The position numbers and the translations under genes were made by a program. A stretch of DNA of 64,000 nucleotides. Origin: Lentzea terrae (GTDB lineage: Bacteria; Actinomycetota; Actinomycetes; Mycobacteriales; Pseudonocardiaceae). Shown piece by piece: positions 17,776 through 25,696 of this stretch (the first letter of the stretch is position 1; each line of letters opens with the position of its first letter). The stretch covers positions 62,001 through 126,000 of the forward strand of contig NZ_QFWW01000023.1 in assembly GCF_003265345.1 (NCBI RefSeq). Reading direction: 5' to 3'. The notes beneath the pieces are model-generated. The model worked only from the letters and a program-made list of their open reading frames with translations, was not told the DNA's origin and searched no databases.

Positions 17776-18993
17776 ATGGCGGTGAGCACCGCGCAGGCCA
17801 CGGGGACGGTCGACATCATGATCCCCGTCTACAACGAGGAACGTGCCCTTCCCGGCTGCGTGGAGGTGCTGCACGAGTTTCTCGAGTCGCAGTTTCCGTT
17901 CGACTGGTCGATCGTCGTCGTGGACAACGCCAGCACCGACGGGACGTTGACGGTGGCTCGGCAGTTGGCCGAACGGTACGAACGGGTGCGCGTGCACCAC
18001 CTCGACCGCAAGGGCCGCGGCCTGGCGTTGCGGGAGTCGTGGGGCTCGAGCGTCGCAGCCGTCGTCGTGTACATGGACGTCGATCTCTCCACCGGGCTGG
18101 ACGGGCTGCTGCCGTTGGTCGCGCCGCTGCTCAACGGGCACTCGGACCTCGCGATCGGCTCGCGGCTCGCGCCGGGTTCACGAACCGTGCGCGGCCCTCG
18201 GCGCGAGCTGGTTTCGCGCGCCTACAACGCGTTGATCCGGCTGACGCACGGCGCCCGGTTCAGCGATGCCCAGTGCGGCTTCAAGGCCGCGCGGACCGAC
18301 GTCATCCGGCCGTTGCTGGGCCAGGCGCGGGACGAGGCGTGGTTCTTCGACACCGAACTGCTGCTTCTGGCCGAGCACAACGGTTTGCGCGTGCACGAGG
18401 TGCCGGTCGACTGGGTCGAGGACGTGGACAGCCGGGTCGACGTCGTCGGCACCGCGATCGACGACATCAAGGGCCTGATCCGAGTGGCACGTGCGAAGGC
18501 CAACGGTACGGCGCTCGTGCGCGGACTGCCGCAACGACCGCAACCACGTGCCATCCACCCGGACGCCGTGCTGAGCCGCAGCGAGGGCGGGCTTTCCTGG
18601 CAGATGCTGTCGTTCGCGGTCATCGGAGTGATCTCCACGCTCGCGAACCTGGCTCTGTACGGCGTCTTCCGGCTGTGGTGGCCGGTGCTCGCGGCCAACC
18701 TGGCCGCGCTGGTGATCACGACCATCTTCAACACGGAGGCCAACCGCCGCTTCACCTTCACGGCCCGCAACACCACTCGCGGCAAGACGCACCTGCAAGG
18801 CTTCGTGGTGTTCGGCCTCTACTACGCCTTCACCTCGGCCGCGCTGCTGGTGTTGCACGCGGCCACTGCCAACCCGCCCCGCCTGCTGGAACTGGCGGTG
18901 CTGCTCGGCTCGTCGGCCATCGGCACGGTGGGGCGCTTCTTCCTGTTGCGGAGCTGGGTGTTCCGCCGGGACGACCGAAAGGACCCCGCATGA
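17776..18993 (+). CDS. GT2 polyprenol-phosphate sugar synthase fused to GtrA domain
   Basis: ATG 17776 follows CGGAGAA; 405 residues. Residues about 12-240 are a DPM1-like GT2 fold (MIPVYNEERALPG, VVVDNASTDG, acidic MDVDLST motif, SDAQCGFKAARTD). Residues about 270-400 form four membrane helices of a GtrA flippase-like domain (FAVIGVISTLANLALYGVF, NTEANRRFTF). Enzymes of this type move a sugar from a nucleotide donor to polyprenyl phosphate on the inner face and help present it outside. The next gene is a GT39 transferase that would use such a lipid-linked donor. The two genes overlap by 4 bp (ATGA), a strong functional pairing. Confidence 0.9.
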   Translation: MAVSTAQATGTVDIMIPVYNEERALPGCVEVLHEFLESQFPFDWSIVVVDNASTDGTLTVARQLAERYERVRVHHLDRKGRGLALRESWGSSVAAVVVYMDVDLSTGLDGLLPLVAPLLNGHSDLAIGSRLAPGSRTVRGPRRELVSRAYNALIRLTHGARFSDAQCGFKAARTDVIRPLLGQARDEAWFFDTELLLLAEHNGLRVHEVPVDWVEDVDSRVDVVGTAIDDIKGLIRVARAKANGTALVRGLPQRPQPRAIHPDAVLSRSEGGLSWQMLSFAVIGVISTLANLALYGVFRLWWPVLAANLAALVITTIFNTEANRRFTFTARNTTRGKTHLQGFVVFGLYYAFTSAALLVLHAATANPPRLLELAVLLGSSAIGTVGRFFLLRSWVFRRDDRKDPA

Positions 18994-21035
18994 CCGCCGC
19001 TGCCGCAGTGGCCGCTCCGGCCGACTCACCGGCCGAGGCAACCTCGTCTTCCCGTTGGCACGTTTGGGCGCTTCTTGGAATCTGTGTGGTGGCAGGGGGT
19101 TTGTACGTCTGGGCGATCGGCGCCGGCCAGATCGGCAACGCGTACTACTCGGCCGCCGCGAAGTCGATGTCCACGTCGTTCACCAACTTCCTGTTCGGCT
19201 CGTTCGACCCGGCCGGCGTGGTGACCGTCGACAAGCCGCCGATGGCGTTGTGGCCGCAGGCGATCGCTGTGTCCGTGTTCGGCTTCCACGGCTGGGCCGT
19301 GCTGCTGCCGCAGGTGATCGAAGGTGTGGCGGCGGTGTTCCTGTTGCACCGCACGGTTCGGTTGTGGGCGGACGAGAAGGTGGCGTTGCTCGCCGCGTTG
19401 ATCCTCGCTTTGACGCCGATCACCGTGGCGATCAACCGGGACAACAACCCGGACACCCTGCTGGTGTTGCTGCTCGTGGCTGCTGCTTATGCGTCTACGC
19501 GGTCGGTGCAGTCGGCTGAGGGACGGGCGCGGACGCGGTGGCTGCTGTGGTGCGCGTTCTTCATCGGGTGCGGGTTCCTGACGAAGATGCTGCAGGCGTG
19601 GATCGTGGTGCCGGGGTTTGCGCTCGCCTATCTGGTCGGTTCTGGCGCGCCGGTTCGGCGGCGGGTTCTCGACCTGTTGGCGGCGGGTGGCGTGCTGGTC
19701 GCGTCGTCGTTCTGGTGGGTGGGGCTGCACGCTTTTTGGCCAGGGTCCAAGCCGTACATCGGGGGTAGCACCGACGGTGGCGCCTGGGACCTGATCATCG
19801 GCTACAACGGGTTGGGCCGGGTGTTCGGTGGCAGCGGGAACCGGGGTGGGGGTTCCTCTGGCCAGGTCATCGGCCAGATGCCTCCCGGACAGGTGCCGTC
19901 CGGTCAGGTGCCGACTGGTCAGGGGCCGATGGAGTTCGGCGGGCCCGGCGGTGGCGCGATGTTCGGCGGACAACCCGGCATCACCCGCATGTTCGACGCC
20001 TCGGTCGGCGGCCAGATCTCCTGGCTGTTGCCGTTGTGCCTGCTGATCCTGGTCGCGGTGTCCGTCGCGGGCGTGCTGCGGTGGCGCCGCAAGGTTCCGG
20101 GCAACCCGGCCGAACGCGCGGGCTGGTTCATGTGGGGAGGCTGGCTGCTGGTCACGGCGGCGGTGTTCAGCTTCGCGCAGGGCATCTTCCACCCGTACTA
20201 CACGACGATGCTCGCGCCGGCCGTCGCCGCCATCAGCGCCGCCGGGCTCGTGATGTTCTGGCGTGCCAGGAGCTTCGTGCGGTTCCTGCTGCCGCTCGGG
20301 ATCGCAATCACGGCGGCATGGGCGTTCGTGTTGGTGTCCCGAGACACGGCGTTCCACGGGTGGACCCGCTGGGCCGTGCTCGGACTCGCGGCGGTGGCGA
20401 TCGTCGTGCTGCTGGTGGGACTGCGCCGGGCCGGGCTGGTGGCCGGTCTGGTCGCGATGCTGCTGGTGCCGGCGGTGTGGTCCACCGCCGTTGCCGCATC
20501 AGCCGGTAGCGGTGGAGTGATGCCCGCGGCCGGACCGGCGGTGCGAGGTGGTGGCGGCTTCGAGATCTTCGCGGACGGGCAGCAGCCGCCGAACGGCATG
20601 CAGCCACCCAACGGCCAAACCCCTCAACGCGGCAACCGCGGACAGATGATGGGCGGTCCCGGCGGCGGTCGTGCCGAGCTCACCGACGAGCAGAAGCGGA
20701 TCCTCGCCTACGCCGAGGAACACGGGAACGGCGCCGAGATCACCCTCGCCATCGCGGGCTCGGCGCAGGCAGCCTCGCCGTACATCATGAGCACCGACGA
20801 GGTGGTGATCGGCATGGGCGGGTTCTCCGGCTCGGACAACGCGCCGTCAGTCGAGCAGCTGCAGCAGTGGGTGAGCGAGGGCAAGCTGAAGTTCGTGCTC
20901 AGCGGCGGTGACCGCGGGCCCGGTGGCGGCCGGAACGACCACGGCCGCCAGGCGTGGATCCAGCAGCATTGCTCCACAGTGGACCCGAGCGCTTACGGCG
21001 GTGGCACCCAAACCCTGATGGAGTGCCACGCGTGA
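18990..21035 (+). CDS. GT39/ArnT-like membrane glycosyltransferase
   Basis: 681 residues, coupled to the GT2/GtrA gene by an ATGA overlap. The first loop carries the family acidic motif (VTVDKPPMALWPQ) and a Gly/Ala-rich N-terminal helix; about ten membrane helices follow (LLAALILALTPITVA, NRDNNPDTLLVLLLVAAAYA). Two Gly/Gln/Pro-rich soluble inserts interrupt the fold, one near residues 275-330 with GQVPSGQVPTGQ repeats and one near 515-560. The C-terminal extracytoplasmic domain of about 120 residues ends HCSTVDPSAYGG. It should transfer a polyprenyl-phosphate-linked sugar to an exported protein or cell-wall acceptor. Acceptor unknown. Confidence 0.88.
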   Translation: MTAAAAVAAPADSPAEATSSSRWHVWALLGICVVAGGLYVWAIGAGQIGNAYYSAAAKSMSTSFTNFLFGSFDPAGVVTVDKPPMALWPQAIAVSVFGFHGWAVLLPQVIEGVAAVFLLHRTVRLWADEKVALLAALILALTPITVAINRDNNPDTLLVLLLVAAAYASTRSVQSAEGRARTRWLLWCAFFIGCGFLTKMLQAWIVVPGFALAYLVGSGAPVRRRVLDLLAAGGVLVASSFWWVGLHAFWPGSKPYIGGSTDGGAWDLIIGYNGLGRVFGGSGNRGGGSSGQVIGQMPPGQVPSGQVPTGQGPMEFGGPGGGAMFGGQPGITRMFDASVGGQISWLLPLCLLILVAVSVAGVLRWRRKVPGNPAERAGWFMWGGWLLVTAAVFSFAQGIFHPYYTTMLAPAVAAISAAGLVMFWRARSFVRFLLPLGIAITAAWAFVLVSRDTAFHGWTRWAVLGLAAVAIVVLLVGLRRAGLVAGLVAMLLVPAVWSTAVAASAGSGGVMPAAGPAVRGGGGFEIFADGQQPPNGMQPPNGQTPQRGNRGQMMGGPGGGRAELTDEQKRILAYAEEHGNGAEITLAIAGSAQAASPYIMSTDEVVIGMGGFSGSDNAPSVEQLQQWVSEGKLKFVLSGGDRGPGGGRNDHGRQAWIQQHCSTVDPSAYGGGTQTLMECHA

Positions 21036-21039
21036 GAGC

Positions 21040-21073
21040 GGTGCGCCCAGGCCGAACGGCCCTGGGCGCACCG
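21040..21073. terminator. Bidirectional hairpin terminator
   Basis: Perfect 12-bp arms GGTGCGCCCAGG (21040-21051) and CCTGGGCGCACC (21062-21073) with a 10-base loop, placed between the GT39 stop (21035) and the convergent gene stop (21077). There is no clear U-tract, as is usual in actinomycetes. Confidence 0.75.
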
Positions 21074-21076
21074 GGT

Positions 21077-21481
21077 TCAGCAGCTCTGGTGGCGGACGTG
21101 CGCGTCCTCGATGGTGAGGATCTTCATGGCCCACCCGGCGGACAGGGTGAAGTCCTTCCACGCCCAGTAGCCCGGCGGCAGCCAGGCCGCGAGCCGGCCG
21201 GATGCGTTGCACGGCACCCAGAAGCCGTCCCAGTCCTGGTCACGCGGTGTCTCCTGACCAGGAGCCAGGTACCGCCACTCGGTGCCGGGCGCCGGGCCGT
21301 CATCGCCCCAGTCCTTGATGGCGTAGATGTAGACGCTGCTCTCGTTCATGACCGAGCCGCAGATGTTGACTTTGCAGCCGCCCTGGATCTCGACGTCGCC
21401 GGCCGGGGCGGCGTTCGCCATCCCTGCGGACGCCATGAGCGCGGCGGCACTGAGTCCAAGTGCCGCAAGAGCTCGTTTCAT
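21077..21481 (-). CDS. Small secreted protein, Cys-containing
   Basis: ATG 21481 follows GGGGAGGAACGCA and gives 134 residues. A Sec signal peptide ends near MANAAPAGD. The mature domain of about 105 residues has four Cys (GGCKVNICG, WVPCNASG, final HQSC), which probably form two disulphides, and is rich in Trp and aromatic residues (WAWKDFTLSAGWAMKI). I recognise no family. It follows the M15-like gene by 17 bp and is likely in the same operon. Confidence 0.75.
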   Translation of the reverse strand: MKRALAALGLSAAALMASAGMANAAPAGDVEIQGGCKVNICGSVMNESSVYIYAIKDWGDDGPAPGTEWRYLAPGQETPRDQDWDGFWVPCNASGRLAAWLPPGYWAWKDFTLSAGWAMKILTIEDAHVRHQSC

Positions 21482-21498
21482 TGCGTTCCTCCCCTTTG

Positions 21499-22278
21499 TC
21501 AGGGCACGAGTGCCCACGCCTGCTGTGCACTGGCTTGGCAGAACGCGAGCCAGCGGCTCTGAGTGGTGATCACGCCGTCGGACCCGGCGCGCACGAGCGC
21601 GGCCGACGAGTCGCGCTGGGTCTGCGGCCCCCAGTCGCCGTCGATTCCCGTGCCGTAACCCCAGATGTACTGGCACGCGGCCTGGACGAAGTACGTCTGC
21701 GTGACGGAACCGGTGTGGTAGCTGGAGTCGCCGCTGCCCGAGACGGCGTTGTCGATGTGCACGTGGTTGTGGTGCTCGGCGTTGTCCAGGTACGAGATCA
21801 CGTGCCGGAAGTGGTAGTGCAGCGACGCGACCGTGCCCCAGTAACGGATGCGGGCGGTGCGCAGGGCGTCACCGGTGTCGTTCTTCCACTTGTCGTAGCG
21901 GGCGTTGAAGGCCGGGAACATCGCACCGGTGTCGCGGTTGGTGATGAGCATGCGCGCGAGGTCGAACGCGCGGCCCTCGCCGTGCATGCCGGGCTTGTTC
22001 ACGTAGACGCCGTAGGAGTAGATCTTGTGCGGCGCGGTCCAGTGGTAGGGCGTCCAGTTGCGCCAGTGCACGTGCCACGTCTCGAGGCGCGAGTAGAAGC
22101 CGGGGTCGTAACGGAACGACGTCGCGGCGCCGTTCACCTCGTAGAAGGTCGGCTGCGAGTTGATCTCGCTCTGGGTGACGAGGGTCGCCGCGGAGGCGCG
22201 GCCGGTGCCGAGCAGAACCGCCGCTGAGCCCGCCGCTGCCGCGGTGAGGATGCTCCGGCGGGACATCGATCCGTTCAT
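21499..22278 (-). CDS. Tat-exported M15/extensin-like peptidase-type protein
   Basis: 259 residues from ATG 22278; MSRRSILTAAAAG is a twin-arginine-type leader with cleavage near GRASAATL. The motif HGEGRAFDLARM and the later HHNHVHID give the His/Asp and His/His zinc ligands of the LAS (M15) peptidase fold, also kept in extensin-like domains. The C-terminal stretch (ACQYIWGYGTGIDGDWGPQT) resembles a peptidoglycan-binding repeat. A role in cell-wall cleavage is likely. Its start codon lies at the edge of a 28-bp near-perfect palindrome, which may control its translation. Confidence 0.75.
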   Translation of the reverse strand: MNGSMSRRSILTAAAAGSAAVLLGTGRASAATLVTQSEINSQPTFYEVNGAATSFRYDPGFYSRLETWHVHWRNWTPYHWTAPHKIYSYGVYVNKPGMHGEGRAFDLARMLITNRDTGAMFPAFNARYDKWKNDTGDALRTARIRYWGTVASLHYHFRHVISYLDNAEHHNHVHIDNAVSGSGDSSYHTGSVTQTYFVQAACQYIWGYGTGIDGDWGPQTQRDSSAALVRAGSDGVITTQSRWLAFCQASAQQAWALVP

Positions 22279-22303
22279 GCCCAGCAGTCAACTGCCGGGC
22301 ATG
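22276..22303. promoter_or_regulatory. 28-bp near-perfect palindrome at a start codon
   Basis: Arms CATGCCCAGCAGT (22276-22288) and ACTGCCGGGCATG (22291-22303) pair at 12 of 13 positions with a 2-bp centre. The left end contains the start codon of the M15-like gene (CAT, 22276-22278, minus strand). It could be an operator or, in RNA, a hairpin hiding the start. Confidence 0.5.
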
Positions 22304-22313
22304 AACCGGATCC

Positions 22314-22463
22314 CTAGTCCTGCGACCAGTCTTCGGCCGCAGGAACCAGCACCTCTTCCTCCTCCTCGCGCTTGGGCTCGTCGAGGAGACCGAGCATCCG
22401 ATGCACGTGTTCCTTGCTGGCTCCGAACATGAAGCACATGCGGTCGACGCTAGGCGCGCGCAT
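22314..22463 (-). CDS. Small ORF, 49 aa, acidic C-terminus
   Basis: ATG 22463 opens a 49-codon frame: MCFMFGASKEHVHRMLGLLD followed by an acidic run of Glu and VLVPAAEDWSQD. The mixed, non-repetitive composition and clean stop suggest a real small protein, not a shadow. An internal Met (MCFMFG) could be the true start. It is divergent from the DUF2252 gene and lies 35 bp upstream of the M15-like gene on the same strand. Unknown function. Confidence 0.4.
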   Translation of the reverse strand: MRAPSVDRMCFMFGASKEHVHRMLGLLDEPKREEEEEVLVPAAEDWSQD

Positions 22464-22575
22464 GCTTGGACGGCTTCTCGATTCCTGCCCAGTTCGTTCG
22501 AAATTTGCACGCGCACGTGTGCTCGCACGCGTCCTCGTGCTGGGATTTGCGTCTTCGAGTAGGAGGAGGCACCCA

Positions 22576-23886
22576 ATGACCGATCGCGGTGACCGCATTG
22601 TGAGCGTGCTCGAGGACGCCTTCACCGACCTGATGACGGCCGACCCGGCCGCGTTCCGGCACAAGTTCCGCAAGATGGCGGCCGAGCCGTTCGCGTTCTA
22701 CCGAGGCAGCGCCTGCCTGTTCTACGCCGACATGGCCGAACTGCCCGACGAGTGGACCGACGAGCGCACCAGCCGCATCTGGATCCAGGGCGACCTGCAC
22801 GCGCAGAACTTCGGCACCTACATGGACTCCGCGGGCACGCTCGTCTTCGACGTCAACGACTTCGACGAGGCCTACCTCGGCTCCTTCACGTGGGACCTCC
22901 GCCGCTTCGCCGCGTCGATGGCGCTGCTCGGCTGGCGCAAGGCACTGCCGGACAGCGTGATCACCGACCTGATCCGCACCTACGTCGCCGCCTACGTGGC
23001 CCAGGTCCGCTCGTTCGTCGAACACCCGAACGACGAGCTCTTCAGCCTGCGCCTGGACAGCACCGACGGCGCCCTGCACCGCGTCCTGCAACGCGCCCGG
23101 CTCTCCACCCGCATCGGTCTGCTGGAGGAGAAGACCGTCGTCGTCGACTACGACCGCGTGTTCCGCCGCGACCGCGATGGCATCCACGAGCTGTCGGCAC
23201 CGGTGCGGGCCGCCGTCGAGGAGGCCTTCGCGACCTACCTGGACACCATCCCCACCGGCAAACGCGCGTCGAGCCGCACCTACACCGTCAAGGACGTCGT
23301 CGGCCGCAGCGGCTTCGGCATCGGCTCAGCAGGCCTGCACGCCTACAACATCCTGGTCGAGGGCCGCACCCAGGCCCTGGAGAACGACGTCGTGCTCTCC
23401 ATGAAGCAGGCCAACGTCGCCGCGCCCAGCCGGATCGTGCCGGACTCCGCAATCCGCGAGTACTTCACCGACCACGGCCACCGCACCGCCGTCTCGCAGC
23501 GAGCCCTGCAGGCCCACGCCGACCCGTGGCTCGGCCACACCCAGATCGACGGCACCGGCTACGTCGTCGCCGAGCTCTCCCCTTACGAGGCCGACCTGGA
23601 CTGGTCCGACCTGACCGAGCCGGCCGACCTGCTGCCGGTCCTCGGTTACCTGGGCCGTGCCACCGCGAAGATGCACTGCGTGGCCGACGAGGACTCGGCC
23701 CAGACGCTCGTCGCCTTCCAGTGCGAGGAGGCCATCGCCGGGGTGATCGGTGACCGCGAGGCCGCGTTCACCGAGTCGATCGTGGCGTTCGCGCTCGACT
23801 ACGCGCGGCAGACCCGCGAAGACCACCGCCTGTTCGTGGACGCCTTCCGGGAGGGCCGGATCAAGGAAGTCGGCTCGACCGCCTGA
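22576..23886 (+). CDS. DUF2252 family protein
   Basis: ATG 22576 follows AGGAGGAGG; 436 residues. The DUF2252 signature is clear: FYRGSACLFYADMAEL, IQGDLHAQNFGTYMDSAGT, then VFDVNDFDEAYLGSFTWDLR. The GDLHAQN and DVNDFD pair resemble the catalytic loop and metal Asp of kinase-like phosphotransferases, which has led others to place the family near protein kinases; activity and substrate are not established. No export signal. The region just after its stop holds an inverted repeat belonging to the next operon. Confidence 0.85.
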   Translation: MTDRGDRIVSVLEDAFTDLMTADPAAFRHKFRKMAAEPFAFYRGSACLFYADMAELPDEWTDERTSRIWIQGDLHAQNFGTYMDSAGTLVFDVNDFDEAYLGSFTWDLRRFAASMALLGWRKALPDSVITDLIRTYVAAYVAQVRSFVEHPNDELFSLRLDSTDGALHRVLQRARLSTRIGLLEEKTVVVDYDRVFRRDRDGIHELSAPVRAAVEEAFATYLDTIPTGKRASSRTYTVKDVVGRSGFGIGSAGLHAYNILVEGRTQALENDVVLSMKQANVAAPSRIVPDSAIREYFTDHGHRTAVSQRALQAHADPWLGHTQIDGTGYVVAELSPYEADLDWSDLTEPADLLPVLGYLGRATAKMHCVADEDSAQTLVAFQCEEAIAGVIGDREAAFTESIVAFALDYARQTREDHRLFVDAFREGRIKEVGSTA

Positions 23887-23921
23887 GCATATTCATTAGA
23901 TGCGTACTCTGATCAATATGC
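23887..23921. promoter_or_regulatory. Inverted repeat over the start of the GT/TetR operon
   Basis: GCATATT (23887-23893) and AATATGC (23915-23921) are perfect inverted 7-bp arms; allowing one mismatch they extend to 10 bp. The right arm includes the ATG at 23918. The TetR encoded downstream in the same operon (25036) is the natural candidate to bind here and repress its own operon. Confidence 0.4.
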
Positions 23922-25039
23922 GCATCCTCTTCTCAAGTGTTCCGCAGCACGGCCACCTGCTGCCACTGCTCCCCCTCGCCCGCGCATTCAAGGACCGCGG
24001 GCACGAGGTGGCTGTGCTGACCGCTGCCGGGATGGCGCCGGTTGTCGCAGCTCAGGGGCTTGACCTGCGGCCCGCCGGGCCGTTGCCGGACGCGTTGTTC
24101 GCCGAGGTCGCGCGGCGGACCGGCGCCGATCCGGCGGGTGCGCCCACGCCGGACTCGGTGGCCGAGTTCTTCGCCGGCACCCGGATCGACCTGACGGCGG
24201 ACGAGGCGCTCGCGGCGACGGCCGGGTTCAAGGCGGATCTCGTCGTGGCCGAGCTGTGCGACTACGTGGGGCCGTTGGTGGCGGCCGCGCAGGGCACGCC
24301 GGTCGCGACCCTGGCCTTCGGGCCCCCGTTGCCGCCGGTGTTTACTGAGGCCATGGACGGTATGGCGCGCACGCGGCACGACGCGCGCGGCCTGCCGTGG
24401 CAGCCGCGGCAGTGGTTGCTCGACACGTGGCCCGCGTCGATGCGCGCCGACGAGTGGCAGCAGCCGGAGGGGTGGTTGCCGCTGCGGCCGGAGGCGTTCC
24501 GGGTGCCGGGGCAGGAGCGGGTCGCGCTGCCGGTGTCGGGCAGGCCGCGGGTGCTGGTGACGTTCGGGACGTGGTTCAGCGACCCGGCGAAGCTCAGCCC
24601 GCTGTTGCGTGCGCTGTCCACCTTGGACGTGGATGTCGTGGTCACGTTGGGGCTCGCCGCGAAGCCGGAGGAGTTCGACGTCGACCGCGAGCGAGTCGCG
24701 TTCGTCGGGTTCACGCCGATGGAAGATCTGCTGGACGGTGTGGACGTCGTGGTGACGCACGGCGGCGCGGGCACGACGGCGGCCGCGCTCATGAAGGGCG
24801 TGCCGCTGGTGGTGTTGCCGCAGGGGGCCGACCAGTTCTTCCAGGCCGAGCGGGTGGCGGCCGCAGACGCGGGCATTGCGCTTGATCCGCCCGCGCAGAC
24901 GCCCGAAAACCTGCTGACGGCGGTCCGGACGGTGCTGGAGGACGTGCGCTTCCGGGAGAACGTCACGACGATCGCCAAGGAGATCGCCGCCATGCCTGAT
25001 GCGAATGAGGTGGCAGCAGTGTTGGAAGCTGCTCCATGA
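23918..25039 (+). CDS. MGT-family glycosyltransferase (GT1)
   Basis: ATG 23918 (MRILFSSVPQHGHLLPLLPL); an in-frame ATG at 23900 would add six residues. 373 residues, the size of a macrolide/natural-product GT1. The N-terminal half shows the acceptor-side HGHLLP motif. The C-terminal half has VTHGGAGTTAAALMKGVPLV and VLPQGADQFFQAERV, the nucleotide-sugar binding signature. It likely glycosylates a small hydrophobic molecule, perhaps a toxin or antibiotic, with UDP- or TDP-sugar. The next gene, a TetR, overlaps it by 4 bp (ATGA), so a self-regulated detoxification unit is plausible. Confidence 0.85.
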   Translation: MRILFSSVPQHGHLLPLLPLARAFKDRGHEVAVLTAAGMAPVVAAQGLDLRPAGPLPDALFAEVARRTGADPAGAPTPDSVAEFFAGTRIDLTADEALAATAGFKADLVVAELCDYVGPLVAAAQGTPVATLAFGPPLPPVFTEAMDGMARTRHDARGLPWQPRQWLLDTWPASMRADEWQQPEGWLPLRPEAFRVPGQERVALPVSGRPRVLVTFGTWFSDPAKLSPLLRALSTLDVDVVVTLGLAAKPEEFDVDRERVAFVGFTPMEDLLDGVDVVVTHGGAGTTAAALMKGVPLVVLPQGADQFFQAERVAAADAGIALDPPAQTPENLLTAVRTVLEDVRFRENVTTIAKEIAAMPDANEVAAVLEAAP

Positions 25040-25641
25040 CGAGGTCGTACCACTCTCCGCGCCGCGCCCAGGATGCCGCCAACACCCGGCGGGACATCCT
25101 GGGCGCGGCCGTGGAGTTGTTCTCCGCCAACGGGTATGCGCGCGTGACGGTCGCGGACATCGCCAAGCAGGCCGGTGTCGCGCCGCAGACCGTCTACTCC
25201 AGTGCGGGCAGCAAGTCGGAGATCCTGCACAAGATCGTCAGTGCGGCGATCGCGCGCAGTGACTCGGCTTCGACCGTAGCAGCGATCCGGCAGACCGAAG
25301 GGCTGGCCACCGCACTCACGTTGCTGGCCAAGGGAACCCGCCGGGGCAACGAAGGCGGGCAGCAGGTCATCGAGGTGCTCTACGCGGCGCTCCCCGTGCA
25401 CGAGGACGGGGCCGCGCTGTGGGAGCTGAGCACGACTTCGTACCGGCAGGCGCTCCGCGAGGTCGCAGAGCACCTGCAGGACAAGGGACTCCTGAACGTG
25501 GACGTCGAGCAGGCCACGGACGCGCTGTGGTTCTGCTTCGGGTTCGGGGCGTGGCGGACGCTCGTCAAGGAGTGCGGCTGGTCCTGGGACGACGCCGAGC
25601 GGTGGCTGGCCAGGCAGGCCATCACGATCTTCAGCCACTGA
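25036..25641 (+). CDS. TetR-family regulator
   Basis: 201 residues, coupled to the glycosyltransferase by ATGA. Helix-turn-helix in RRDILGAAVELFSANGYARV and VADIAKQAGVAPQTVY; the usual Tyr-Phe of the third helix is replaced by YSSAGSK. The rest is an all-helical ligand domain with a Trp-rich end (WFCFGFGAWRTLVKECGWSW). It probably represses its own operon through the inverted repeat at 23887-23921 and releases on binding the glycosyltransferase substrate. Confidence 0.85.
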   Translation: MTRSYHSPRRAQDAANTRRDILGAAVELFSANGYARVTVADIAKQAGVAPQTVYSSAGSKSEILHKIVSAAIARSDSASTVAAIRQTEGLATALTLLAKGTRRGNEGGQQVIEVLYAALPVHEDGAALWELSTTSYRQALREVAEHLQDKGLLNVDVEQATDALWFCFGFGAWRTLVKECGWSWDDAERWLARQAITIFSH

Positions 25642-25668
25642 AGTGAAGCAACACACAGCAGGAAAAAC

Positions 25669-25691
25669 CTGACGGGTCAGCTACTTTGTAG
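25669..25691. promoter_or_regulatory. Two abutting palindromes upstream of the DsbA-like gene
   Basis: CTGAC-GG-GTCAG (25669-25680) is followed directly by CTAC-TTT-GTAG (25681-25691), six bases before GTG 25697. The second site resembles the thiol-sensor HxlR/YodB box (from memory TACTATTTGTAGTA). A nearby gene encodes an HxlR-like winged helix. Binding is inferred. Confidence 0.4.
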
Positions 25692-25696
25692 TCATC

